14,014 nucleotides of DNA from Verrucomicrobiota bacterium (GTDB lineage Bacteria > Verrucomicrobiota > Verrucomicrobiia > Limisphaerales > UBA8199). Shown piece after piece: positions 6,849-13,282 of this stretch (position 1 is the stretch's first letter; every line of letters starts with the position of its first letter). Location of the stretch: contig JAPLUA010000285.1 of assembly GCA_026397855.1 (NCBI GenBank), positions 1 to 14,014 of the forward strand. Direction: 5' to 3'. The notes beneath the pieces were generated by a model, which ran no database searches, was not told the DNA's origin, and saw only the letters and a program-made list of their open reading frames with translations. Both the position numbers and the translations under genes were made by a program.

Positions 6849-7966
6849 AACTCCCCTTCCGCGGATTCAGCGCGATCCTTTACAAGGAGTTCCTGGTCGT
6901 GTTCCGCGACCCGCTGACGCTCTTCTTCATGTTCGTGCCGCCGCTCATCCAGCTGGTCGCCTTCGGGTTTGCGCTGGACACGGATGTGAAGCACATCTCG
7001 ACGTTGGTGCTGGACGAAGACCGCACCAGGGAGAGCCGCGAGCTGGTGGACCAGTTCGTGAACACGCAGACGTTCCGCGTGGTTGGCGAAGTGCACAGCG
7101 TGACCGAGCTGGCCGACGCCATCCGGCGCGGCCAGGCATACGTGGGGCTGCAGATCCCCCCCGGCTTCACGCGCGACTTGGCGGCCGGCCGCACGGCACG
7201 CGTCCAGGTGCTGATTGACGGCTCGAACTCGACCATCGCATCCTCCTCGTTGAACACGGCGATCAATGTCGGCTTCCGGAGCGCGATGCTTCGCCTCGTC
7301 GCCCGGACCGGCATGCGCGATCTGCCGGTCGAGGTGCGCCCGCAGATCCTCTACAACCCGGAGATGCGCGCCCCGAACTTCTTCGTCCCCGGCGTCATCG
7401 GCCTCGTCCTGCAAATCGCCACCATGTTCGCCACCTCCATGTCGCTGGTGCGCGAGCGCGAGCGCGGGACGCTCGAACAGTTGATGGTCAGCCCGCTCTC
7501 CCGCTGGGGCCTGATGCTGGGCAAGCTAGTGCCTTACCTGTGCATTGCCATGCTGATGGCCGCCGGCCTGATCGGCATCATGCAGTCGGTGTTCCGCGTG
7601 CCGATCGCGGGAGACATCCGGGCGCTGGTGATTGCGACCCTGCTCTATCTCTTTGCGCTGCTCAGCCTGGGCCTGCTCATCTCGACGCGCGCCCAGAACC
7701 AGATCCAGGCGCTGCAGATGTGCATGGTCTTCATTCTCCCTTCGATATTCTTTTCCGGCTTCATCTTCCCGCGCGAGACCATGCCGTGGATCTTCTACGC
7801 CATCGGGACGATCCTGCCAGCCACATATTACATCGAGCTGCAGCGCGCCATCGTGCTGCGCGGCGCCTGCCTGGCCGACTCCTGGGCAAACATCGCGGTG
7901 CTCGCCGGAATGGGGGTGGGAGTCTTTAGCCTGTGCGCCCTCCAGTTCAAACAGAAGATGGCATGA
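6845..7966 (+). CDS. ABC-2 type exporter permease (YbhR/YbhS/DrrB-like)
   Basis: A 373-residue integral membrane protein of the ABC2_membrane_3 type. A cytoplasmic amphipathic start is followed by TM1 (about 23-44), a large extracytoplasmic domain (about 45-175), then a block of membrane segments at about 178-201, 228-250, 258-281, 289-309 and 348-366. The conserved cytoplasmic ERERGTLEQLMVSP (204-217), which contacts the ATPase, is present, and so is the late FSGFIFPRETMP (303-314) element. One permease and one ATPase gene imply a homodimeric exporter. It overlaps the ATPase stop by 4 nt at its start and the methyltransferase start by 4 nt at its end, indicating one translationally coupled transcript. 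No HlyD-type adaptor or TolC-type channel is visible nearby, so the export route across the outer membrane is unknown. Confidence 0.9.
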   Translation: MKLPFRGFSAILYKEFLVVFRDPLTLFFMFVPPLIQLVAFGFALDTDVKHISTLVLDEDRTRESRELVDQFVNTQTFRVVGEVHSVTELADAIRRGQAYVGLQIPPGFTRDLAAGRTARVQVLIDGSNSTIASSSLNTAINVGFRSAMLRLVARTGMRDLPVEVRPQILYNPEMRAPNFFVPGVIGLVLQIATMFATSMSLVRERERGTLEQLMVSPLSRWGLMLGKLVPYLCIAMLMAAGLIGIMQSVFRVPIAGDIRALVIATLLYLFALLSLGLLISTRAQNQIQALQMCMVFILPSIFFSGFIFPRETMPWIFYAIGTILPATYYIELQRAIVLRGACLADSWANIAVLAGMGVGVFSLCALQFKQKMA

Positions 7967-9228
7967 GCATGGATGGCAGCATGGATCAACCCCCGGAGCA
8001 AAAGAAGGCATCGCGCCTGCGCCTGCGGGTGACCACGGCGGCGGAGTCGCGCCTGCGCGCCGGCCATCCCTGGCTGTTTGCCGAGAGCATTCGCGAGCAG
8101 AACCGCCCCGGCCGGCTGGGTGAGCTGGCCGTGATCTACGATCGTCGGGACTGCTTCCTCGCGCTGGGTTTATTTGATCCTGATTCGCCGATTCGCGTGC
8201 GGGTGCTGCGCGCGGGCAAGCCGCTGGCGATTGATCCGGCCTGGTGGTCGGCGCTGCTCGACCAGTCGTTGCAGCGGCGGGAGGGGCTGTCTGATGAGCA
8301 GACCACCGGCCTCCGCTGGATCAACGGCGAGAGCGATGGCTGGCCGGGCCTGGTGCTGGACCGCTACGACCGGACGCTGGTGCTGAAGCTCTACACCGCC
8401 GCCTGGCTGCCACGCTTCGATGAGGTCCTCGCGCTGATCGCCGGGTGCCTGCGTCCCGAGCGCGTCGTGCTGCGGCTCAGCCGCAACATCCAGGAGCTGG
8501 CCGGGAAGCAATTCGGGAAAAAGGACGGAGAAGTGGTGTCCGGAGCGCCGCTGGATGGGCCGGTGGTATTCCAGGAGTCGGGCTTGCGATTTGAGGCCGA
8601 TGTGTTGCACGGGCAGAAGACCGGCTTTTTCCTCGACCAGCGTGATAACCGGCGGCAGGTGGAATCGCTGGCGCCCGGGCGCCGGGTGCTGAACGCCTTC
8701 AGCTTCTCCGGGGGCTTTTCGCTGTATGCCGCGCGCGCGGGAGCGGTTAGCGTGATCGACCTGGACATCAGCGCCCATGCGCTGGCTGGCTCGCAGCGGA
8801 ACTTTGCGCTCAACCAATCGCTGGCGTCCGTCGCCGCGTGCCGCCATGAGATCACCCAGGCCGAGGCATTCCGCTGGCTCGGCGAGCAGCGGGATCGCGC
8901 ATTTGATCTGATCGTGCTGGATCCGCCTTCGTTTGCGAAGCGGGAAACGGAGCGGGAGGGCGCGGCGCAGGCCTATGGCCGGCTGGCGAGGCTCGGGGTC
9001 GAACGCCTGGCGCGCGGAGGCATCCTGGTCGCCTGCTCATGCTCGGCCCACGTGACAAGGGATGAGTTCTTTGCGGCCGTGCGCCAGTCGGCCGCGGCCG
9101 CCGGGCGTGCTTTCGACGAACTGCAGATCACCGGGCACGCCCCCGACCATCCCGCCGCCTTCAAGGAGGCAAGATACCTGAAGGCGATCTATTTGAAGGA
9201 ACGGAAGGTTGGAGCCGCGGCCGGGTGA
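7963..9228 (+). CDS. rlmI: RlmI-family rRNA (cytosine-C5) methyltransferase
   Basis: A 421-residue class I SAM-dependent methyltransferase of the RlmI/COG1092 type. An N-terminal PUA-like RNA-binding domain spans about residues 18-85 (HPWLFAESI at 35-43). A central EEHD-like region follows, then the family hallmark GQKTGFFLDQRDNR (217-230). The SAM-binding motif is FSFSGGFSLYAA (246-257), the acidic ribose-binding region VIDLD is at 264-268, motif IV DPPSFAK is at 320-326, and the ACSCS loop (357-361) contains the candidate catalytic cysteines. In E. coli RlmI makes m5C1962 in 23S rRNA; here the exact target base is inferred. The ORF remains open upstream to 7933, but ATG 7963 is preferred because it overlaps the permease TGA (ATGA), the usual coupling arrangement. 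Other in-frame ATGs follow at 7969 and 7981. Convergent with the downstream ATPase gene. Confidence 0.88.
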   Translation: MSMDGSMDQPPEQKKASRLRLRVTTAAESRLRAGHPWLFAESIREQNRPGRLGELAVIYDRRDCFLALGLFDPDSPIRVRVLRAGKPLAIDPAWWSALLDQSLQRREGLSDEQTTGLRWINGESDGWPGLVLDRYDRTLVLKLYTAAWLPRFDEVLALIAGCLRPERVVLRLSRNIQELAGKQFGKKDGEVVSGAPLDGPVVFQESGLRFEADVLHGQKTGFFLDQRDNRRQVESLAPGRRVLNAFSFSGGFSLYAARAGAVSVIDLDISAHALAGSQRNFALNQSLASVAACRHEITQAEAFRWLGEQRDRAFDLIVLDPPSFAKRETEREGAAQAYGRLARLGVERLARGGILVACSCSAHVTRDEFFAAVRQSAAAAGRAFDELQITGHAPDHPAAFKEARYLKAIYLKERKVGAAAG

Positions 9229-9255
9229 ACCGCATTGCGCTCCACCAATTCCCGG

Positions 9256-10482
9256 TCAGGCGCCTTTCCCGTGCTGGACGGCTATCGTGAGAAACTCCGG
9301 CAGGGTTAGCAGTTGCGCGTCAGCGCTGAGCGTACGGCTTGCTGCCGCCAGCGAGACAATCGCCCCCGGCTCCGGCTTGAGCGCGGCAAACTGCTGCCTG
9401 AATTGCCGGATGGGATCCGCCATCTCGATCCTGGGGGTGGCCGAGAGCTTGAACTCGAAGGGATACAACCTCGCGCCCGGCCCCTCGATCAGCAGGTCCA
9501 CTTCCAGCCCCGTCCTGGTGCGGAGGTAGAACAAACGCGGGGATTCACCGCGCGCCGCAAACGATTTGAGCGTTTCCTGGATGCAGAAGTTCTCGAAAAG
9601 CGGCCCGGCCAGGGGCCCCTGCAGGAGGGCAGCCTGATCGCGCAACCCTGTCAGATAACACACCATTCCGGAATCGAGGAAATACACTTTTGGCGCTTTG
9701 GTGATGCGCTTGCCGAGATTGTTGTAATACGGTGGCAGCAGGTAGATGATGCGGCAGGCTTCCAGAATGGATATCCACCGTTTGATCGTATTAACGGCCA
9801 CCCCTGTTTCCGTGGCCAGGGTGGACATGTTGAGGATCTGCGCGCAACGGGACGCCAGCAGTTGCAGGAACCGCTCGAACTCCCTCAGGCTGCCGATGTC
9901 ATACAAAGACCGGATGTCCCGTTCCAAGTAAGTTCGGACATAGGCCCCGTACCACCGGTGGGCGTCTAACTTCGCCTGCAACACCGGTTCCGGATACGAA
10001 CCGCGCAAACAGGCATCAACAAAGGCGGCCCGCGGCTCCCCGGCCAGGTGCCCTTTTCCCGGGCAGCGCGTCTTTTCCTCCAGGCAGAATGGCAGCAACT
10101 CCAACAGCCCGATGCGCCCGGCCAGGCTTTCTCCCAGCCCCTTCATCAAAACAAACTGCTGGGATCCTGTCAGCAGAAACTGTCCCGGTTGCGCGCGATG
10201 GCGGTCCACTCGCAGCTTCAGCCGTGGCAGCAGGGAGGGCGCGTATTGGATTTCGTCAATGACCACCCGCGGCCCCGCCGATTCGAGCAGCAATTCAGGA
10301 TCGCCTAACGCCTGCTGGAGCACCAGCGGATCATCCAGCGTCAGGTAGGCATACTTCGCAAAAACCTCCTGCAGGAGGGTGGACTTGCCCGACTGGCGCG
10401 GGCCGGTCACCGCCACGACCGGAAACTGCCCGACCATCTCCCGCAACGCCGGTTCGATCGAACGATGGATGTAGGGTGTCAT
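9256..10482 (-). CDS. AAA-type ATPase with DUF4143 C-terminal domain
   Basis: A 408-residue protein of the widespread AAA_14 plus DUF4143 architecture. Visible are Walker A GPRQSGKST (27-35), Walker B VVIDEIQ (73-79), the sensor LTGSQQF (104-110) and ESLAGRIGLLELLPF (118-132). A winged-helix-like segment follows around 215-260 (VNTIKRWISILE, 230-241), with YFLDSGM at 267-273. The C-terminus has GLEVDLLIE (325-333) then FEFK (342-345), giving D329 and E343-x-K345 as a PD-(D/E)XK nuclease-like core. The cellular role of the family is poorly defined, and the genes are often scattered, accessory and laterally moved. It stands alone here, convergent with rlmI and downstream of mlaD in the same direction with a 189-bp gap. 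There is no clear Shine-Dalgarno before the ATG at 10482. Confidence 0.88.
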   Translation of the reverse strand: MTPYIHRSIEPALREMVGQFPVVAVTGPRQSGKSTLLQEVFAKYAYLTLDDPLVLQQALGDPELLLESAGPRVVIDEIQYAPSLLPRLKLRVDRHRAQPGQFLLTGSQQFVLMKGLGESLAGRIGLLELLPFCLEEKTRCPGKGHLAGEPRAAFVDACLRGSYPEPVLQAKLDAHRWYGAYVRTYLERDIRSLYDIGSLREFERFLQLLASRCAQILNMSTLATETGVAVNTIKRWISILEACRIIYLLPPYYNNLGKRITKAPKVYFLDSGMVCYLTGLRDQAALLQGPLAGPLFENFCIQETLKSFAARGESPRLFYLRTRTGLEVDLLIEGPGARLYPFEFKLSATPRIEMADPIRQFRQQFAALKPEPGAIVSLAAASRTLSADAQLLTLPEFLTIAVQHGKGA

Positions 10483-10521
10483 GCGGGGGTCAGCCTACTT
10501 CCGGCCTCAGCGGGAGGCAAA

Positions 10522-10552
10522 GCCAAATTTGCTTTCTCATGGCAAATCTGGC
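10522..10552. repeat. hairpin upstream of the DUF4143 ATPase gene
   Basis: An 11-bp inverted repeat with one mismatch pairs GCCAAATTTGC (10522-10532) with GCAAATCTGGC (10542-10552) around a 9-nt loop. It sits about 40-70 bp upstream of the ATPase start in an AT-rich patch. There is no T-tract, so an operator or leader structure is more likely than a terminator. Confidence 0.45.
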
Positions 10553-10633
10553 CTATAGAGCAGTTCCTGGTGTGGGGAGTAGCGCTCAAATGCACTTCCA
10601 CGCCCTGCGCTCAAAAGAGCCGGACCTGTTCTT

Positions 10634-10654
10634 GCGCGGCCCCTAAACCCGCGC
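10634..10654 (-). terminator. weak candidate terminator after mlaD
   Basis: On the minus strand GCGCGG and CCGCGC form a 6-bp stem around a 9-nt loop, about 20-40 nt past the mlaD stop. No U-run follows, so it would need Rho or another factor. A second small stem, GCTC/GAGC with a four-base loop (AAAA on the plus strand), lies at 10609-10620. Confidence 0.25.
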
Positions 10655-10671
10655 GAGCAGCTTGTGCGACG

Positions 10672-11661
10672 TCAGAACAGGTTGTTCACCAGGATGCCCA
10701 TGACGCTGAGCGGCCCCTGGTCTTCGAGGCCTTCGGTGGCCTTGTCGAGCTTCTGGAGGGACATCTTGGCGTTCTTGTAGAACTCCTGGTCGTTCACGAG
10801 CTTGCCGACCGTGCCCTGGCCCTGGTTCACCTTCTGCAGGATTTCCTTGAGGTTGGTCATCGAGGCGGTGGCCTCGCGATAAAGGGTCTCGTCCTTCACG
10901 AGCTTGCCGACGGTCCCCTGACCGGAGTTGACCTGGTCCACGATCTTGCGCGCGTCGGCGATCGCCTGCTTGATCTCGACGGACGTGCTCTGCAGGTTGG
11001 TGACGGTGGCGAGCGCGGAGTTGTAGAGCGTTTCGTCCTTCACCAGTTTGCCCACCGTGCCTTTGCCCTGCGCTATCTGGGTGGAAAGCTCGTAGGAGAT
11101 GGACTGTAAGTTCGAGATGGTGGCGGTGATCGGGGCTTTGTTGGCCTCCACGATGTCAATGAGCGGCCCGACCAGCTTGTCAATCTTGACGCCGGTGAAG
11201 CTCTTGGTGAGGTTTTCAACGCCGACGGCAACGTTCTGCAGCTTCTGCATCATGGCGCTGAGGTCGGGCTGTTCGACGCTGCTGATCAGTTGGTCGTCCT
11301 TGATGTAGTCTGAGCTGGGCTTGCCGAAATCAACCGCGACAAAGTTCTGCCCCAGCAGCCCGGTGAACTTGATTGCCGCAACGCTGTCGGTCTTCACGCC
11401 CGCGTCCTTGCGCACCTTCATTGTCACCCGCACCTTGTTGTTGGTTTCGTCGAGCCTGATCCGTTCGACGCGCCCGATCTCCACCCCTGCCATTTTGACG
11501 CGGTCGCCTTCCTTAAGCTCCTGGGCGCTGGTGAACAGGGCATGCACGTGGTAGCCGGGCCGGAAGAGTTCGATCCCGCCGACCATTTCCAAGATGATGG
11601 CGGCGGCAAGCACCGCCAGGGCCACGAAGAGCCCGAGTCGGGTTTCAAGAGTGTTTCTCAT
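10672..11661 (-). CDS. mlaD: MlaD-type MCE-domain lipid transport protein
   Basis: A 329-residue protein with one N-terminal membrane helix (about 9-27) and an MCE domain (about 36-113, with LKEGDRVKMAGVEIGRVERI at 49-68 and TGLLGQNFVAVDF at 100-112). The long periplasmic helical tail carries three copies of a GxGTVGKLVxDxxxY motif. In the Mla system MlaD forms a hexameric periplasmic ring on the MlaFE transporter and passes glycerophospholipids between the inner and outer membranes. The protein is much longer than E. coli MlaD (about 180 residues). The tail resembles the extended MlaD-like proteins of other phyla and might bridge the periplasm in place of a separate carrier. The start has a good Shine-Dalgarno, AAGGA, that overlaps the end of mlaF. 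It is the last gene of the mlaE-mlaF-mlaD operon. Confidence 0.9.
   Translation of the reverse strand: MRNTLETRLGLFVALAVLAAAIILEMVGGIELFRPGYHVHALFTSAQELKEGDRVKMAGVEIGRVERIRLDETNNKVRVTMKVRKDAGVKTDSVAAIKFTGLLGQNFVAVDFGKPSSDYIKDDQLISSVEQPDLSAMMQKLQNVAVGVENLTKSFTGVKIDKLVGPLIDIVEANKAPITATISNLQSISYELSTQIAQGKGTVGKLVKDETLYNSALATVTNLQSTSVEIKQAIADARKIVDQVNSGQGTVGKLVKDETLYREATASMTNLKEILQKVNQGQGTVGKLVNDQEFYKNAKMSLQKLDKATEGLEDQGPLSVMGILVNNLF
10777..11067 (-). repeat. three coding repeats in the MlaD tail
   Basis: The repeats lie at 11023-11067 (residues 199-213, GKGTVGKLVKDETLY), 10879-10923 (247-261, GQGTVGKLVKDETLY) and 10777-10821 (281-295, GQGTVGKLVNDQEFY). The first two differ by a single residue. 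Spacing between copies is 48 and then 34 residues, so the linkers differ by 14 residues (four heptads would be 28, so no simple register). Related Gly-Thr-x-Gly-Lys-Leu repeats occur in other long MCE proteins. Confidence 0.85.
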
Positions 11662-11667
11662 ACGGTG

Positions 11668-11672
11668 TCCTT
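11668..11672 (-). promoter_or_regulatory. Shine-Dalgarno of mlaD
   Basis: AAGGA on the minus strand ends 6 nt before the mlaD ATG. It lies just downstream of the mlaF stop (TAA at 11676-11678). It supports the chosen mlaD start and is one of the few clear ribosome binding sites in the window. Confidence 0.7.
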
Positions 11673-11675
11673 TGG

Positions 11676-12431
11676 TTAAAGCCGCTTAAAGCTGGCATGG
11701 AGGAATTGTTCAACGAGCGGATCGGGGTTGCGCCTGACCTCATCGGGCGTGCCGATCGTTAGAATCCTGCCCTTGTTAATCACGGCGATGCGGTCGGCGA
11801 CCCCGAAGGCGAGGTCGCGATCGTGCGAGACGACCAGCGAGGTGACCTGGATGCGCTGCTTGAGGTTGACGATCTCCTCGGCGATGACCACCGATGACAG
11901 CGGGTCGAGCTCGCTGGTGGGTTCGTCATAGAGGATCAACTGCGGCTCGATCACCAGGGCGCGGGCAATGGCGACCCGCTTCTTCATGCCCCCGGACAGG
12001 TCGCTGGGCATCCTTTCTTCCGTGCCCTTGAGCCCCACCACCTCGAGCTTCTCGGTGACAATGCGGGCGATTTCCTCCGGCGACTTGAGACGATGTTCGG
12101 CCAGGTAAAGCCCGACGTTCTCGCCGACGGTGAGCGAATTGAGCAGGGCGCCGGATTGAAAGACCATGGCCATGCGGTATTGGCTCATGACCTCGGGCGA
12201 TCGCACCGGTTTGCCGGCGATGAGGATTTCCCCCGCGTCGGGCTCTTCCAGGCCGATGAGATGCTTGAGGAGAACTGTCTTGCCGCTGCCGCTAGGGCCC
12301 ATGATCACGAAGATTTCACCCGGCTGAACGTCGAAGTCGAGGCCCGCAAGCACCTCCTGGCCGGCGAAGGCTTTGCGCAGCCCGCGCACGCGCACGCTGA
12401 CGCCGCCTGGATGGGAGGGGGTGCTGGTCAT
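11676..12431 (-). CDS. mlaF: MlaF-type lipid transport ATPase
   Basis: A 251-residue ABC ATPase. Counting from ATG 12431: Walker A GPSGSGKT (45-52), Q-loop Q92 in VFQSGALLNSLTV, signature LSGGMKKR (145-152), Walker B LILYDEP (165-171) and H-loop H203 in VVSHD. The LSGGMKKRVAIARAL context and the VFQSGALLNSLTV stretch are typical of MlaF and of the Mce/TGD3 ATPases. It powers the MlaE permease in the inner membrane. The D-loop region reads EPTSELDP, with Glu where Gly (or another small residue) is usual. The ATG overlaps the mlaE stop as TGATG; a GTG one codon earlier (12434) is an alternative start. Both would be translationally coupled to mlaE. Confidence 0.9.
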   Translation of the reverse strand: MTSTPSHPGGVSVRVRGLRKAFAGQEVLAGLDFDVQPGEIFVIMGPSGSGKTVLLKHLIGLEEPDAGEILIAGKPVRSPEVMSQYRMAMVFQSGALLNSLTVGENVGLYLAEHRLKSPEEIARIVTEKLEVVGLKGTEERMPSDLSGGMKKRVAIARALVIEPQLILYDEPTSELDPLSSVVIAEEIVNLKQRIQVTSLVVSHDRDLAFGVADRIAVINKGRILTIGTPDEVRRNPDPLVEQFLHASFKRL

Positions 12432-13168
12432 CACTTCAACAGGATCCGGGTCAGGAGGTAATCGGAGAAGACGATCAGCACGATGGAATTGACGACCGCC
12501 TTGGTGACCGAGCGGCCGATTCCGCGCGGCCCGCCCCGCGTGATCAGGCCCTGGTGGCAGGACACGGTCGCGATGATCAGGGCAAAGGCAAAGCTCTTGA
12601 AAACGCCATTGGCAACGTCCTGGACATTAACCGTGTCGCGAAGCGCGGAGAAGAAAGCTGCAAAGGAGATCGCGATGTGGTCGTTGGCCACGCAGACCAG
12701 CGCGCCGCCCAGCCAGCCTACGAGGATGGCGAACGTCACCAGCAGCGGCAGGGCGAGGGCGATGGCCACCAGACGCGGCAGGACCAGGTAATGGATCGGG
12801 CTGATGTTCATCGTGCGCAGCGCGTCAATTTCCTGGTAAACGCGCATCGAGCCGATTTCGGCAGCCATGGCGGAGCCAATCCGGCCGGCAATCAGGATGG
12901 ACATCATCACCGGGGCCAGCTCCTTGCAGATCGAAAAGCCGACCACTCCGCCGACGTAGCTGCCCAGGCCGCGCTCGACCAGCAGCGGGCCGGTTTGGAG
13001 CGCGATGACGCCGCCGATGAAAAACGAGAGGATGCAGACCATCAGGAGGCTTGCGTTGCCGATCTCGAAGAACTGGTCGCTCACCTTCTGGCGTTGACGC
13101 CACGTCGCCGGCAGCGCCAGCAGCGTGCTCCAGAACAGGATGACCATTTCTCCGACGTTTTGAAACAT
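12431..13168 (-). CDS. mlaE: MlaE-type lipid transport permease
   Basis: A 245-residue inner-membrane protein. A cytoplasmic amphipathic N-terminus is followed by FFIGGVIALQTG (49-60). The diagnostic block runs from ELAPVMMSILIAGRIGSAMA (83-102) to AAEIGSMRVYQEIDAL (102-117). Further hydrophobic segments at about 131-161 and 190-203, and the C-terminal SDYLLTRI (235-242), also match MlaE/TGD1. It is the membrane channel of the Mla glycerophospholipid transporter. It heads the mlaE-mlaF-mlaD order on the minus strand. The C-rich sequence before its ATG offers no Shine-Dalgarno, so initiation may depend on upstream translation (see the small ORF at 13176-13247) or be leaderless. No MlaB STAS-domain gene, the usual partner, is adjacent. 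Confidence 0.92.
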   Translation of the reverse strand: MFQNVGEMVILFWSTLLALPATWRQRQKVSDQFFEIGNASLLMVCILSFFIGGVIALQTGPLLVERGLGSYVGGVVGFSICKELAPVMMSILIAGRIGSAMAAEIGSMRVYQEIDALRTMNISPIHYLVLPRLVAIALALPLLVTFAILVGWLGGALVCVANDHIAISFAAFFSALRDTVNVQDVANGVFKSFAFALIIATVSCHQGLITRGGPRGIGRSVTKAVVNSIVLIVFSDYLLTRILLK

Positions 13169-13175
13169 GGCGGGG

Positions 13176-13247
13176 CTAAGGGTGGAAGGGGTTCAGCGGC
13201 TGTTTGGCCGCGGTCTCAGTCTTGTAGTGGCGTTCAGTTCCAATCAT
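13176..13247 (-). CDS. possible 23-residue leader peptide upstream of mlaE
   Basis: An ATG-initiated frame of 23 codons ends in TAG 7 nt before the mlaE ATG. The product is hydrophilic, beginning MIGTERHYKT and ending PLNPFHP. About two thirds of its third positions are G or C, only slightly unlike a random frame here. It has no visible Shine-Dalgarno and no homologue known to me. It might couple translation into mlaE, which itself lacks a ribosome site. It may equally be chance. Low confidence. Confidence 0.25.
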   Translation of the reverse strand: MIGTERHYKTETAAKQPLNPFHP

Positions 13248-13282
13248 GGATGATCATGCCTGAGTTCCGCCTTCCCGCCAAT

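Noticed and set aside
6518..7414. Minus-strand ORF (298 codons) spanning the ABC ATPase/permease junction
   Set aside because: It is a shadow of two clear ABC genes and its composition (His/Glu/Arg-rich, no motif) is typical of an antisense artefact.
13196..13211. GCGGC/GCCGC hairpin upstream of mlaE
   Set aside because: The 5-bp GC stem has no T-tract on either strand and is expected by chance at this GC content.
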